Source of the DNA: a virus | Length of the DNA: 48,846 bases | Virus record (IMG/VR): IMGVR_UViG_3300027857_000347 | Location: 1-48,846 of that record | Direction: 5' to 3' (one strand) | Notes under the pieces: generated by a model | What the model was told of the DNA's origin: nothing | The model's database searches: none | Seen by the model: the letters and a program-made list of their open reading frames with translations, nothing else | Shown: piece by piece, positions 37,864 through 44,596 of the stretch | Numbering within the stretch: position 1 is the first letter of the stretch | Layout of the letters: the number at the start of each line of letters is the position of its first letter | Position numbers and translations under genes: made by a program

Positions 37864-38147
37864 TACTTTTCCTGCTGCTGGAGTCTAAAGAGAAATGATG
37901 GAACTACGGTTGTATGACCTTTAAACCCGGGAGCATTTTCATTCCATATCTTGACCGCTTTTTCAGGGCTAGTTTTCCAAAGACTGTAAACCATGTTCTC
38001 AAGGACCTCGAGCTCCCTGTTACCCTTTTCGACGCGGCGCGCGTCCTCGGAAAATTCATACTTCCAATCGAAAGATTTCAAACGATCTATGATTTGCTGT
38101 TCAGTTACGGCAGGTGTATCATTTCTCAAAATTTCGAAAACTTTCAT
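37863..38147 (-). CDS. MKVFEILRN protein, 94 aa
   Basis: AGGAG lies 7 nt before ATG 38147. It begins MKVFEILRND, related to the packaged-protein leaders but without the LxE cleavage triad. Helical (LEVLENMVYSLWKTSPEKAVKIW). A late box and a sigma70-like promoter lie upstream. No family recognised. Confidence 0.65.
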   Translation of the reverse strand: MKVFEILRNDTPAVTEQQIIDRLKSFDWKYEFSEDARRVEKGNRELEVLENMVYSLWKTSPEKAVKIWNENAPGFKGHTTVVPSFLFRLQQQEK

Positions 38148-38175
38148 CTGTTGCTCCTAGTAGGTTCCGCAGAAC

Positions 38176-38183
38176 TATTTATC
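38176..38183 (-). promoter_or_regulatory. late promoter box GATAAATA
   Basis: 29 nt before the 94-aa MKVFEILRN gene. Confidence 0.5.
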
Positions 38184-38220
38184 TACCTGCCGGCGGTTCA
38201 AACTATCCTATCGTGAAGCA

Positions 38221-38249
38221 ATTATAACATGGCAGCTATCGCGTGTATA
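38221..38249 (-). promoter_or_regulatory. sigma70-like promoter TATACA-17-TATAAT
   Basis: Minus strand, upstream of the 38147-36888 operon. Confidence 0.65.
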
Positions 38250-38266
38250 TGCGTGCGAATCGAAAA

Positions 38267-38551
38267 TCATTCTTGGGAGAGCTTAAGCAGCGCTGATTTA
38301 GCTGATGTGGATAGCGCATCAACTTTTACCAGATTCTGCTGGATGCGCGCTGAACAGTAAGCGATAAAATCGGAAGATGATAGCGTAATTCGCTTTAAAT
38401 CCAAATCATTTTGGAATCGGTGCGCTGCCTGTCTATTCTCCTCTGGTAGAGAATCGATGTAAGAATTGATGATCTTGGTCCGCTCAGCTTCGAATGCAGC
38501 TGGATTTGTAGACAACTTCATCATCTTGTCAAAATCAAAAGTGATGTTCAT
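38267..38551 (-). CDS. DUF3135-like protein, 94 aa
   Basis: The pattern FDFDKMMKLSTNPAAFEAERTKIINSYID followed by RFQNDLDLKRITLSSSDFI fits DUF3135, a small all-helical family in gammaproteobacteria with unknown function. It lies 97 nt after the secreted-protein gene and its terminator. Confidence in the family name is moderate. Confidence 0.6.
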   Translation of the reverse strand: MNITFDFDKMMKLSTNPAAFEAERTKIINSYIDSLPEENRQAAHRFQNDLDLKRITLSSSDFIAYCSARIQQNLVKVDALSTSAKSALLKLSQE

Positions 38552-38565
38552 TTTCTCTCCTCAAA

Positions 38566-38592
38566 AATAATGGGAGTCCATCCTAGACTCCC
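38566..38592 (-). terminator. intrinsic terminator
   Basis: Stem GGGAGTC/GACTCCC followed on the minus strand by ATTATTTTTG, after the 167-aa secreted protein. Confidence 0.8.
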
Positions 38593-38648
38593 AAATGTCG
38601 TAACTTTCTTTAACGGTATTCTCCGCCTTGAAAATGTTGTTACGAATA

Positions 38649-39152
38649 CTATTTACCGTTAACTACCAACGGTGTCGTATCAACAACATAATTTGCGCGG
38701 TGTTTTGCAGGCTGAGATGCGATAATCTGCTTCAGCTGTGAAATTTGCTGCAGTAGAACTCCACGATCGTGTTCAGATGTCGCAAGTTTTTTAACCAGTT
38801 CATCATTGGTAACCTTCATGTCCAGGTAAGCTTCGCGTTCGGTAAAATACTGAAGAAGATCCTTGTACCCCATCTGCACGCAGCGCCCGTAGAGTGCCGC
38901 GTATATCTGCTCTGGACTCTTGTCGCTTGACTCAAACACGTAGCTGAGAATTGACCGAATCGGGTACGTTTGAACGGTTGGAGAAACTATGAAACTTGAA
39001 AATTGCTCTGGCGTATTTGCTACGCCGGTCGCTTTCAGCTGGGCAAAGCTTTTAGCGTTTGTGGCCATCTTGTTGCAATCCACATCAATAGCTGGATCCT
39101 TGGCGACGGCGGCGGATGAAATAAGCAGCATCATGATTGCTAAAGTTTTCAT
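38649..39152 (-). CDS. secreted/periplasmic hypothetical protein, 167 aa
   Basis: ATG 39152 has AGGAG 7 nt upstream. A signal peptide (MKTLAIMMLLISSAAVAKD) is followed by a helical domain with two Cys and a C-terminal coiled coil (LATSEHDRGVLLQQISQLKQI). It is likely exported to the periplasm during infection. Its neighbour is a second exported protein. No family recognised. Confidence 0.75.
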   Translation of the reverse strand: MKTLAIMMLLISSAAVAKDPAIDVDCNKMATNAKSFAQLKATGVANTPEQFSSFIVSPTVQTYPIRSILSYVFESSDKSPEQIYAALYGRCVQMGYKDLLQYFTEREAYLDMKVTNDELVKKLATSEHDRGVLLQQISQLKQIIASQPAKHRANYVVDTTPLVVNGK

Positions 39153-39203
39153 GTTCACTCTCCTGAAGAGATTGGCTGGATCAAGGGCATCCAGCCGATC
39201 ACT

Positions 39204-40295
39204 TTACTTTTGAACCATCTTGGTTGTGATGCGAGTTTCGACTTCACGCAGCTCATCGTGCGTCACCGCATCGGTTGGCAGAGGCGCCGTTGTCACAGCA
39301 GGCGGAGGAAGACATACGGCACCGACCTCGTTAAAGGCTTCCTTGGCACCCGGAATGTTCTTCAGCATGTACGCGCATCCCGCCGGAATGCTGAATTCCG
39401 CTACCAGGTGCGTCCGCTTGATCTTGACGCAATTATCATCCGTCTTGGTTGATCCAAACGTTGCGCCAACCAATGGTAGCTGCAAGCCACCAGAAGCCGA
39501 ACCAAGACACGTGTCCAATCCACTGGTCAGGCCAGCTGAATAGGCGGTACTCACTGGAATTCTTGCCGCGGCGTACGTAGTGTTGATCGCCGTGTTGTTT
39601 GAACCGTTGCCATTGTTGTCACCAGCGTTCGCGCCAGCTCCAGCACCCGCCGTAATGTTACCAACGGAAGACGTAGATGCACCGGTTACAGCTGAAGCAT
39701 TACCAACGTTGGAAAGATTTCCATTGTTGTTTGCGCTCGACGTAGATGCTCCAGTCGACAACGTGTTGGTGTTTCGAACGGCACCGGCCGCGATCGACGC
39801 TGTACCACCAGCTACTGTGTTCTGCACTGCACCAGCGCTGATTGAGGCTGAACCGCCGGTTGCATTGCCGCCAGTAGCTGAACCACCAGCTCCGCCGCTT
39901 GCGGTGTTGTTGACCTTCACAGCGCCGGACGCGATAGAAGCAGAAGAATTTCCACCGGTAACGCTATTCACGTTGGTAGAATTTCCGCTATTGTTTAGCT
40001 GCTGAGACTGCTGTTGATTCGCAGAGCCACCGGTTGCTGACGCATTTCCACCAGCTGCGCTTGAGGACGAGCTCGATGAAGAGCTCGATGAAGAGCTGCT
40101 TGACGTTGGTGTGGGGGTCGGCTTAGGTGGGGGAGTTGGGGTGGGTTTTGGCTTGGGATTTCCATACTGGTCACAAGGTTGACCGTGGTCATCTTTGTAA
40201 CCACCGTGTCCATCCGGATAAACGTAACCATTTGCAATCGCCGTTGCGCTGATCAGCGCAAGGATTGCTGCAGCAAAAATTGACGTAGTCTTCAT
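39204..40295 (-). CDS. secreted Ser/Gly/Asn-rich repetitive protein, 363 aa
   Basis: Signal peptide MKTTSIFAAAILALISATA, a Tyr/Gly/Asp patch, a Pro/Thr/Lys linker, a run of 15 serines (about residues 65-79), then Gly/Asn/Ser/Ala repeats of the type SASISAGAV and NTAGGSA to about residue 240. The C-terminal 110 residues hold four Cys and end in a short helix. It may be an exported adhesin- or envelope-coating-like protein. AGGAG lies 7 nt before the start. Confidence 0.75.
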   Translation of the reverse strand: MKTTSIFAAAILALISATAIANGYVYPDGHGGYKDDHGQPCDQYGNPKPKPTPTPPPKPTPTPTSSSSSSSSSSSSSSSAAGGNASATGGSANQQQSQQLNNSGNSTNVNSVTGGNSSASIASGAVKVNNTASGGAGGSATGGNATGGSASISAGAVQNTVAGGTASIAAGAVRNTNTLSTGASTSSANNNGNLSNVGNASAVTGASTSSVGNITAGAGAGANAGDNNGNGSNNTAINTTYAAARIPVSTAYSAGLTSGLDTCLGSASGGLQLPLVGATFGSTKTDDNCVKIKRTHLVAEFSIPAGCAYMLKNIPGAKEAFNEVGAVCLPPPAVTTAPLPTDAVTHDELREVETRITTKMVQK

Positions 40296-40346
40296 CGAGT
40301 TCTCCTAAGTTACAAAAGATTTCAAATCACTTTTTCAGTGAATGAA

Positions 40347-40375
40347 ATTCTATATCGTATAATCAGAGAAGTACA
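40347..40375 (-). promoter_or_regulatory. sigma70-like promoter TGTACT-17-TAGAAT
   Basis: Minus strand, between the amber-suppressor-like tRNA and the secreted-protein gene. Confidence 0.6.
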
Positions 40376-40382
40376 ATCAGAA

Positions 40383-40460
40383 TGGCGTCTCCGGTGGGCT
40401 TCGAACCCACTCTTAACGATTTTAGAGGTCGCTGCGTTTACCTGACTTCGCCTCGGAGAC
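40383..40460 (-). tRNA. tRNA with CUA anticodon (amber suppressor type), copy 1
   Basis: 78 nt: acceptor GTCTCCG/CGGAGAC, D-arm GCG/CGC with GG, anticodon stem GCGAC/ATCGT (one C-A mismatch), loop CTCTAAA with U33, CUA and A37, T-arm GTGGG-TTCGAAG-CCCAC, G73, CCA encoded. CUA pairs with UAG. It is the last gene of the operon containing two TAG-interrupted genes. The amino acid is not determinable here. Confidence 0.85.
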
Positions 40461-40474
40461 TCTCAATCATTTTA

Positions 40475-40969
40475 TCACGATGCTGCTACAACGTACACAG
40501 GTTTATGCTGTAGTCGAAGATCGCGCTGTCGGCCAGCTTCAACCTTTGAATCTCCTCTCTCAGCGAGAAGATCAGTTGCTCCCTGCTTAGCCATCTTGAG
40601 AGATGATCGAGCAGTCTCCATCTCACCGTGCACCGGACGCAGTGCCTTATATCGACTCATCTCTTCATCAGATGCTAGAATCGGCCAGAATCTTTCACCT
40701 TTGGATTCAATCGAGAACTTACGGTGCGCTAGCTTAAAGGCCTCCTTAGCTTGTCTAATATTGAGAATTTGAGCGGCGTAGCGCGCCTTCCAATCTTCTC
40801 GATATGTCGCGTATTCATCCCGAGTCGTAAATGCAAATTTCACATCAGCATCTTCGCAATAGTGATAAGATATCTGCATTAAGGATGGTGCTTCATAGCT
40901 GCACACCTTGCACCGATAAATTTTCTTCTCCTGCACTGGGCTGCGCTTGAACATTGAGAATGGCCACAT
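40475..40969 (-). CDS. Cys/His zinc-finger-like protein, 164 aa
   Basis: AAGGAG lies 8 nt before ATG 40969. YRCKVCSYEAPSLMQISYHYC looks like a C2H2/C2HC finger (residues 18-38). The rest is a charged coiled coil. It overlaps the HD-domain gene by 77 nt, far more than other junctions in this genome, so the upstream gene may have lost an earlier stop. No family recognised. Confidence 0.7.
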   Translation of the reverse strand: MWPFSMFKRSPVQEKKIYRCKVCSYEAPSLMQISYHYCEDADVKFAFTTRDEYATYREDWKARYAAQILNIRQAKEAFKLAHRKFSIESKGERFWPILASDEEMSRYKALRPVHGEMETARSSLKMAKQGATDLLAERGDSKVEAGRQRDLRLQHKPVYVVAAS

Positions 40970-41549
40970 TGTTGTTCTCCTTATGGTTTAGTAGCTTCTT
41001 TCCAGCTTGAATTAATCTGGATCTTTTAATCTTGTAACTTTCCGACTGTCTTCCGCCAAACATCTCCGCGTTCGCGTTTATCTCAGCCCACGCCGTGAAG
41101 TAAAGAATTGGCGCGAACGGGCTTCGACAGGTTCTAATCAGGTCATCACCGCGCAGGATGTGAAAGTTCATGTCCATGGCGATAAGCTGCTTCGTAAACC
41201 CATCTTCAGGAAAGATGGTCGCATACTGCTTGGCTGAAATTTCCGCGTGGTTGGGAAATTGTCGCTTACCGGTGCACCCATCGATAATCTCGCAGAGATG
41301 TTTTCCGCAGTCATGGTATGTATGATAGCGCTCTAGCACTTCGGGTGCGGGAAGCTTATCCCTATACCGAGCATAAACGTCGCGAAGTTCTTTGTACTGA
41401 GTATCATTCGCGTTGAGCGCTGCGATGAGCTGTGCGTATTGAGAATGAACCATCTCTCCGTGCTGCAACATGTTAAGATTCGGAGCCTGAAAACAAGCTT
41501 GCATCTGTTCGCGAAGGTGATCGAGAGTTATTGACCGGTTCTACGTCAT
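40893..41549 (-). CDS. HD-domain protein with in-frame TAG at codon 3
   Basis: AGGAGAAACACC precedes ATG 41549, which overlaps the upstream TGA as ATGA, like most junctions here. The frame reads ATG ACG TAG AAC CGG, then NRSITLDHLREQM and on without interruption to 40893 (219 codons). The domain has YHTYHDCGKHLC, FPNHAEIS and IAMDMNFHILRGDDL, an HD metal-site pattern of phosphohydrolases. An internal ATG at 41504 exists but has no ribosome-binding site and would delete a helix. I infer amber read-through, possible because the operon encodes a CUA tRNA. Confidence 0.8.
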
Positions 41550-42109
41550 GGTGTTTCTCCTAGAATGTTGATACGATAATTTTCGAGCCAATCTATCGCG
41601 GCTGCCTGCTCAGTCGTCCAGCGGTTGATGTGCGCACGGTGCCAATCTTCGGTTACCTTTATCGGGTTATTTCTCAGATGCGCGACAACGTCTTTAGCGG
41701 TAGTTCTGGTATCGGTGAACGCGTGAATAATTTTGGACGCGCTGTGCTTTCCAAGACCGGGCATGGTGTCGATTCCGATTAACTGTTCAGCGTGACACTT
41801 TGGACACGCGCAGGCAGAACACGTGCAGTCACCGCCATGCACACCTTCGGAAAGCTCGCTAAGATACCAACCGTAAAGTTCGTCAACTCGCGCATCGATA
41901 GGTGTCTTTCCACCTGCATCTTCAGAATAATATTTGGGATCCAGCTCCGACTTAGCAGAGTCAATATCACCATCGCTCAATCGAAAATACGCCATGAAAA
42001 GCCGTTCCTTTAGCTCCTCTACCTTTACCTTGTACCACAGTTCCTTCTTTTCGACTTCGTTAAGCTCAATAGTTGTCGCGAGTGGGTTTTGGGTATAATT
42101 TATTTTCAC
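41546..42109 (-). CDS. Cys-cluster protein, 187 aa, unknown
   Basis: A GTG start at 42109 is preferred: GGAG lies 9 nt upstream and GTGA overlaps the preceding stop. Centre: GDCTCSACACPKCHAEQLIG, two CxxC pairs forming a zinc finger, then a helical part (HSASKIIHAFTDTRTTAKDVVAHLRNN). It lies between the two TAG-interrupted genes and has no internal stop itself. Unknown function. Confidence 0.72.
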   Translation of the reverse strand: MKINYTQNPLATTIELNEVEKKELWYKVKVEELKERLFMAYFRLSDGDIDSAKSELDPKYYSEDAGGKTPIDARVDELYGWYLSELSEGVHGGDCTCSACACPKCHAEQLIGIDTMPGLGKHSASKIIHAFTDTRTTAKDVVAHLRNNPIKVTEDWHRAHINRWTTEQAAAIDWLENYRINILGETP

Positions 42110-42444
42110 GCGTGTGCTCTCCATAGTTGTAAATCAGATAGATGGTGGCGCTGATCCTCGGTAAGAAGACAGGCAAGCGCGGTCATTCCCCATTCCTGGT
42201 ATGGTTCATGAAACTCGGTGGTCGAAATACCTTCAGACGCGAGGCGTGATTTAAGCTCCTCGAGGTGAGGCTTATCACGGATGGTTAGATGAATGTAGGA
42301 GGGGTGATGATCGAGTGGGCGCCCATGCTCGTAAGCATATTCAATGCCAGCATGTGCCGCTTGTACGGCCTGCTGCGCGAGAGGGATGTCGCGACGAGAA
42401 ACGGCGTACAGATACGTCTTGTGGGAAGAAACCTAGGCGTTCAT
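42106..42444 (-). CDS. peptidyl-tRNA hydrolase 2-like protein with in-frame TAG at codon 4
   Basis: GGAG lies 6 nt before ATG 42444. The frame reads ATG AAC GCC TAG GTT, then continues 109 codons: KTYLYAVSRRDIPLAQQAVQAAHAG, PSYIHLTIRDKPHLEELKSR, MTALACLLTEDQRHHL. This fits a short Pth2-like family (basic first strand, Q..HA helix) that releases peptides from peptidyl-tRNA or cleaves related esters. No ATG, GTG or TTG occurs between the TAG and the last third, so the TAG must be read through. Alternatively it is a nonsense mutant. Confidence 0.8.
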
Positions 42445-42548
42445 GATAATCTCCAGTTCGTTGAGCCAATTCACGGAAGGTTGGCTGATGACCTTATTCT
42501 GTAACCCCGTGCAGCTGCACCAGTCAAGGTGCGATCTACTTCATAATG
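42445..42548 (-). promoter_or_regulatory. 104-nt leader of the amber-interrupted operon
   Basis: On the minus strand it holds CACC/GGTG and a 12-bp palindrome GTGCAGCTGCAC (near 42510), between the promoters and the Pth2-like start. Possible leader control; no ORF. Confidence 0.4.
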
Positions 42549-42556
42549 TATTTATA
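42549..42556 (-). promoter_or_regulatory. late promoter box TATAAATA
   Basis: Perfect box overlapping the -10 of the promoter at 42554, for the Pth2-like/HD operon. Confidence 0.65.
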
Positions 42557-42582
42557 CTATCACGCTATTTCAAGAAAGTAAA
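42554..42582 (-). promoter_or_regulatory. sigma70-like promoter TTTACT-17-TAGTAT
   Basis: Minus strand; transcribes the operon 42444-40383. Confidence 0.6.
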
Positions 42583-42584
42583 CA

Positions 42585-42851
42585 TCAACCTGACAAATGT
42601 GGGAAAGAAGATTTCATGAATGAGAAAACGGTGGCGGTGTCAAGGATGTTGTAGTCAACCAGCCATCCCCTCGTCGAATACTTTGAAACGATCTCATCGC
42701 ATAGATTAACGGGAAGTCGCCGATCGTGATAGGTGCTGTTTATCAGTGGTCGGTGAGCGAGATGATGATCTATGTCGGCTCGGAGAGCTCGTAGACCGTA
42801 TTCCGAATCAACCCTATCCTCGTAATCGCGGCGCTTTACATGTGCTGCCAT
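42585..42851 (-). CDS. hypothetical protein, 88 aa
   Basis: GGGGAG lies 7 nt before ATG 42851. Basic and His/Arg-rich (HLAHRPLINSTYHDRRLP). It follows the second CUA tRNA on the same transcript. No family recognised. Confidence 0.7.
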   Translation of the reverse strand: MAAHVKRRDYEDRVDSEYGLRALRADIDHHLAHRPLINSTYHDRRLPVNLCDEIVSKYSTRGWLVDYNILDTATVFSFMKSSFPHLSG

Positions 42852-42869
42852 GTTCACTCCCCAATGTTG

Positions 42870-42943
42870 TGGATCGCCCGATGGGAATCGAACCCACGTA
42901 CCGGAATTTAGAGTTCCTCGCTAAACCACTCAGCTACGGGCGA
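42870..42943 (-). tRNA. tRNA with CUA anticodon (amber suppressor type), copy 2
   Basis: 74 nt, near-perfect cloverleaf: acceptor TCGCCCG/CGGGCGA, D-arm GCTGAGTGGTTTAGC, anticodon stem GGAA/TTCC, loop CTCTAAA (U33, CUA, A37), T-arm TTCGATT, U73, CCA encoded. It begins about 17 nt after a late box, making it the first element of that transcript. Confidence 0.9.
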
Positions 42944-42958
42944 ATTAGAAATGAGGTT

Positions 42959-43171
42959 CTATTTATCTAGCGTTGCGTCTGATTTTACCTGGCCGCGTAC
43001 TATCGTGACCGGCAGTTTGATATCAACTCCGACAAACCGGCCTACTCCCTCTTCAAGCATGAAGTTGATTTCCGATTTAACGCCGAGCGAGTTAGCTAAT
43101 CCAAAGTGTTCACGTAAGATGCTTCCAACTTCATCCGGCGTAAGGTGAAGCGTTGATGAATACGTCTTCAC
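42959..43171 (-). CDS. hypothetical protein, 70 aa
   Basis: GTG start overlapping the upstream TGA (GTGA). Small alpha/beta protein (LTPDEVGSILREHFGLANSLG...VGVDIKLPVTIVRG). No family recognised. Its last codons contain the GATAAATA box. Confidence 0.6.
   Translation of the reverse strand: MKTYSSTLHLTPDEVGSILREHFGLANSLGVKSEINFMLEEGVGRFVGVDIKLPVTIVRGQVKSDATLDK
42960..42967 (-). promoter_or_regulatory. late promoter box GATAAATA
   Basis: Immediately upstream of CUA tRNA copy 2, suggesting late expression of the suppressor. Confidence 0.55.
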
Positions 43172-43425
43172 TTTAGCACCTTAAGCCCTTCAGATGAATG
43201 CGCTAAGATAAAATTTGATACTGAAAGGCTAAGCTTTTCGATTGAAGGTGCTCTCTCAATCATCTGATTTGCCTTTGCTATATTCTCTGGTTTGGTGTGA
43301 GGATGAGCTGTGGTAAATTCTTTTATTTTTTTTCGAATGTAATTTTTTGCAGCAGTTAGATCTGGCTGCTTGAGAACTATCACCGCATCTTTCATGGTAA
43401 AGAAACCGGGATCTGATTTACTCAT
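43168..43425 (-). CDS. hypothetical protein, 85 aa
   Basis: Basic, helical (AAKNYIRKKIKEFTTAHPHTK). ATG 43425 overlaps the upstream stop; an internal Met at residue 11 is possible. No family recognised. Confidence 0.6.
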   Translation of the reverse strand: MSKSDPGFFTMKDAVIVLKQPDLTAAKNYIRKKIKEFTTAHPHTKPENIAKANQMIERAPSIEKLSLSVSNFILAHSSEGLKVLK

Positions 43426-43805
43426 TACTTTGCTCCAAATTTACCATATGCGATATTGTATCCTAGCTTATTTAGGACATAAAGATCATTTTTCTTCTTG
43501 AAATACTTCGTTAAAATGCCTTGACGAAATCCAGTTGCGGTGTGCACGTCGCAAAGATAATCGCACCAGTAGCCGCGATGGCGCCGCCGACGCCCCATCT
43601 TAAGCTGGTTGTTTCTCCAAACGCGTACAACATCAAACGTATCGTAATTGAGACCATTGAGCTCGACTACAAACCGCTGTAGCTGTGAAAATCGGAGACC
43701 CTCTGGATGAAGAGCTGCGAATCGCAAAAGCATCGTTCGCTTGAGTGCAGCTTCTGGTTGGTCGAAGGCGCTGAAGGAACTGGGATAACCAGGATCAATG
43801 AACAC
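43425..43805 (-). CDS. winged-helix-like protein, 126 aa
   Basis: GTG start at 43805 overlaps the upstream TAG (TAGTG). The segment MLLRFAALHPEGLRFSQLQRFVVELNGLN aligns with the start of the upstream 207-aa protein, and the rest (RGYWCDYLCDVH...LYVLN) parallels it as well. It is probably a DNA-binding winged helix and a duplicated relative of its neighbour. Confidence 0.65.
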   Translation of the reverse strand: MFIDPGYPSSFSAFDQPEAALKRTMLLRFAALHPEGLRFSQLQRFVVELNGLNYDTFDVVRVWRNNQLKMGRRRRHRGYWCDYLCDVHTATGFRQGILTKYFKKKNDLYVLNKLGYNIAYGKFGAK

Positions 43806-44428
43806 TACAACCCCAAAGCTTGTCTGAGAACTGTGGCAGCTTCTTTCTCGGCATTCTTAGCGTCGAGAAGTTCCCTGCTAACGCGATGGAATTCTTCGGT
43901 TTTGGCCTTGAGGGCGGCACGAGCTTCACGTAGAACCTTGATGGCTTCAAGCTCTAGCTCTTCAACGCTAAGATTGTCAAGCTCAGAAACAACAGCTTCT
44001 TTCTTCGGAGGAATTGGAATGAGTTCTGTCTCACGTGCTAATTTCGGAACTGGCAGATCATTAATCGTCAGAACGCTTCCATTGGCAGAAATTCGATCTG
44101 TTGCGTAGTCGGTGTTAGTAATGGATGGTCCGCCACCGTAACCGCGGATAATTTCTGGAACAATCCTTGAAATTTCTCGAACGGTTTCTGGGTTTAAGTA
44201 CCATCGCCCGTCCACCCTCACGCAGTGTTTTTCGTAGATACCTGGAACTCGCTGACGAGAACTGCCATAGCCGTAAAGGCTAATGTTCCAAAGCCCTGCT
44301 CGCTTTTTACTGTCCCACGTTTGACTGTTTAGCCCTGTTACGATGAATTTTTCAACATCGCTCGAGGTAACTCCGGGATGTTGACCGATAAATTTCAGGA
44401 TCGCAAATTTTTTAGTGTTGGTGCGCAT
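43805..44428 (-). CDS. winged-helix and coiled-coil protein, 207 aa
   Basis: The start at 44428 (MRTNTKKFAILK) has GGAAAG 6 nt upstream. Residues 5-90 form a winged-helix-like domain (FIGQHPGVTSSDVEKFIV...GRWYLN). The C-terminus is a long Ala/Glu coiled coil (LELEAIKVLREARAALKAKTEEF). It could be a dimeric DNA-binding regulator. TAG stop. Confidence 0.65.
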   Translation of the reverse strand: MRTNTKKFAILKFIGQHPGVTSSDVEKFIVTGLNSQTWDSKKRAGLWNISLYGYGSSRQRVPGIYEKHCVRVDGRWYLNPETVREISRIVPEIIRGYGGGPSITNTDYATDRISANGSVLTINDLPVPKLARETELIPIPPKKEAVVSELDNLSVEELELEAIKVLREARAALKAKTEEFHRVSRELLDAKNAEKEAATVLRQALGL

Positions 44429-44454
44429 CTTTCTTTCCAAGAGTGGTACTATGA

Positions 44455-44483
44455 ATTATACATAGCAGCTCTAAGCATGTACA
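44455..44483 (-). promoter_or_regulatory. sigma70-like promoter TGTACA-17-TATAAT
   Basis: Minus strand, 27 nt before the winged-helix gene. Confidence 0.7.
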
Positions 44484-44505
44484 TTATCGACCTGCCATAC
44501 GGCAG

Positions 44506-44594
44506 TGGTCCCACCTGGAGGAATCGAACCTCGGTAGCGTCCTTCCCTCTATTCTGTGCTACTAGTTTAGGAGACTAGCGAGGGGGCAGGCGGG
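44506..44594 (-). tRNA. tRNA-Arg(CCU)-like gene lacking a normal D-arm
   Basis: Acceptor CCCGCCT/AGGTGGG (one wobble), A73, CCA, T-loop TTCGATT and an anticodon arm CTAGT-CTCCTAA-ACTAG are clear. Only a 9-nt C-rich linker replaces the D-arm. A long variable arm (TAGC/GCTA, 19-nt loop) contains GAGGG complementary to CCCTC in that linker, so a pseudoknot-like contact is possible. Confidence 0.65.
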
Positions 44595-44596
44595 AA

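Noticed and set aside
39580-40005. Plus-strand frames opposite the repetitive secreted protein
   Set aside because: They are the antisense of Gly/Ser/Asn repeats, giving Pro/Ala/Glu-rich artefacts without start signals.
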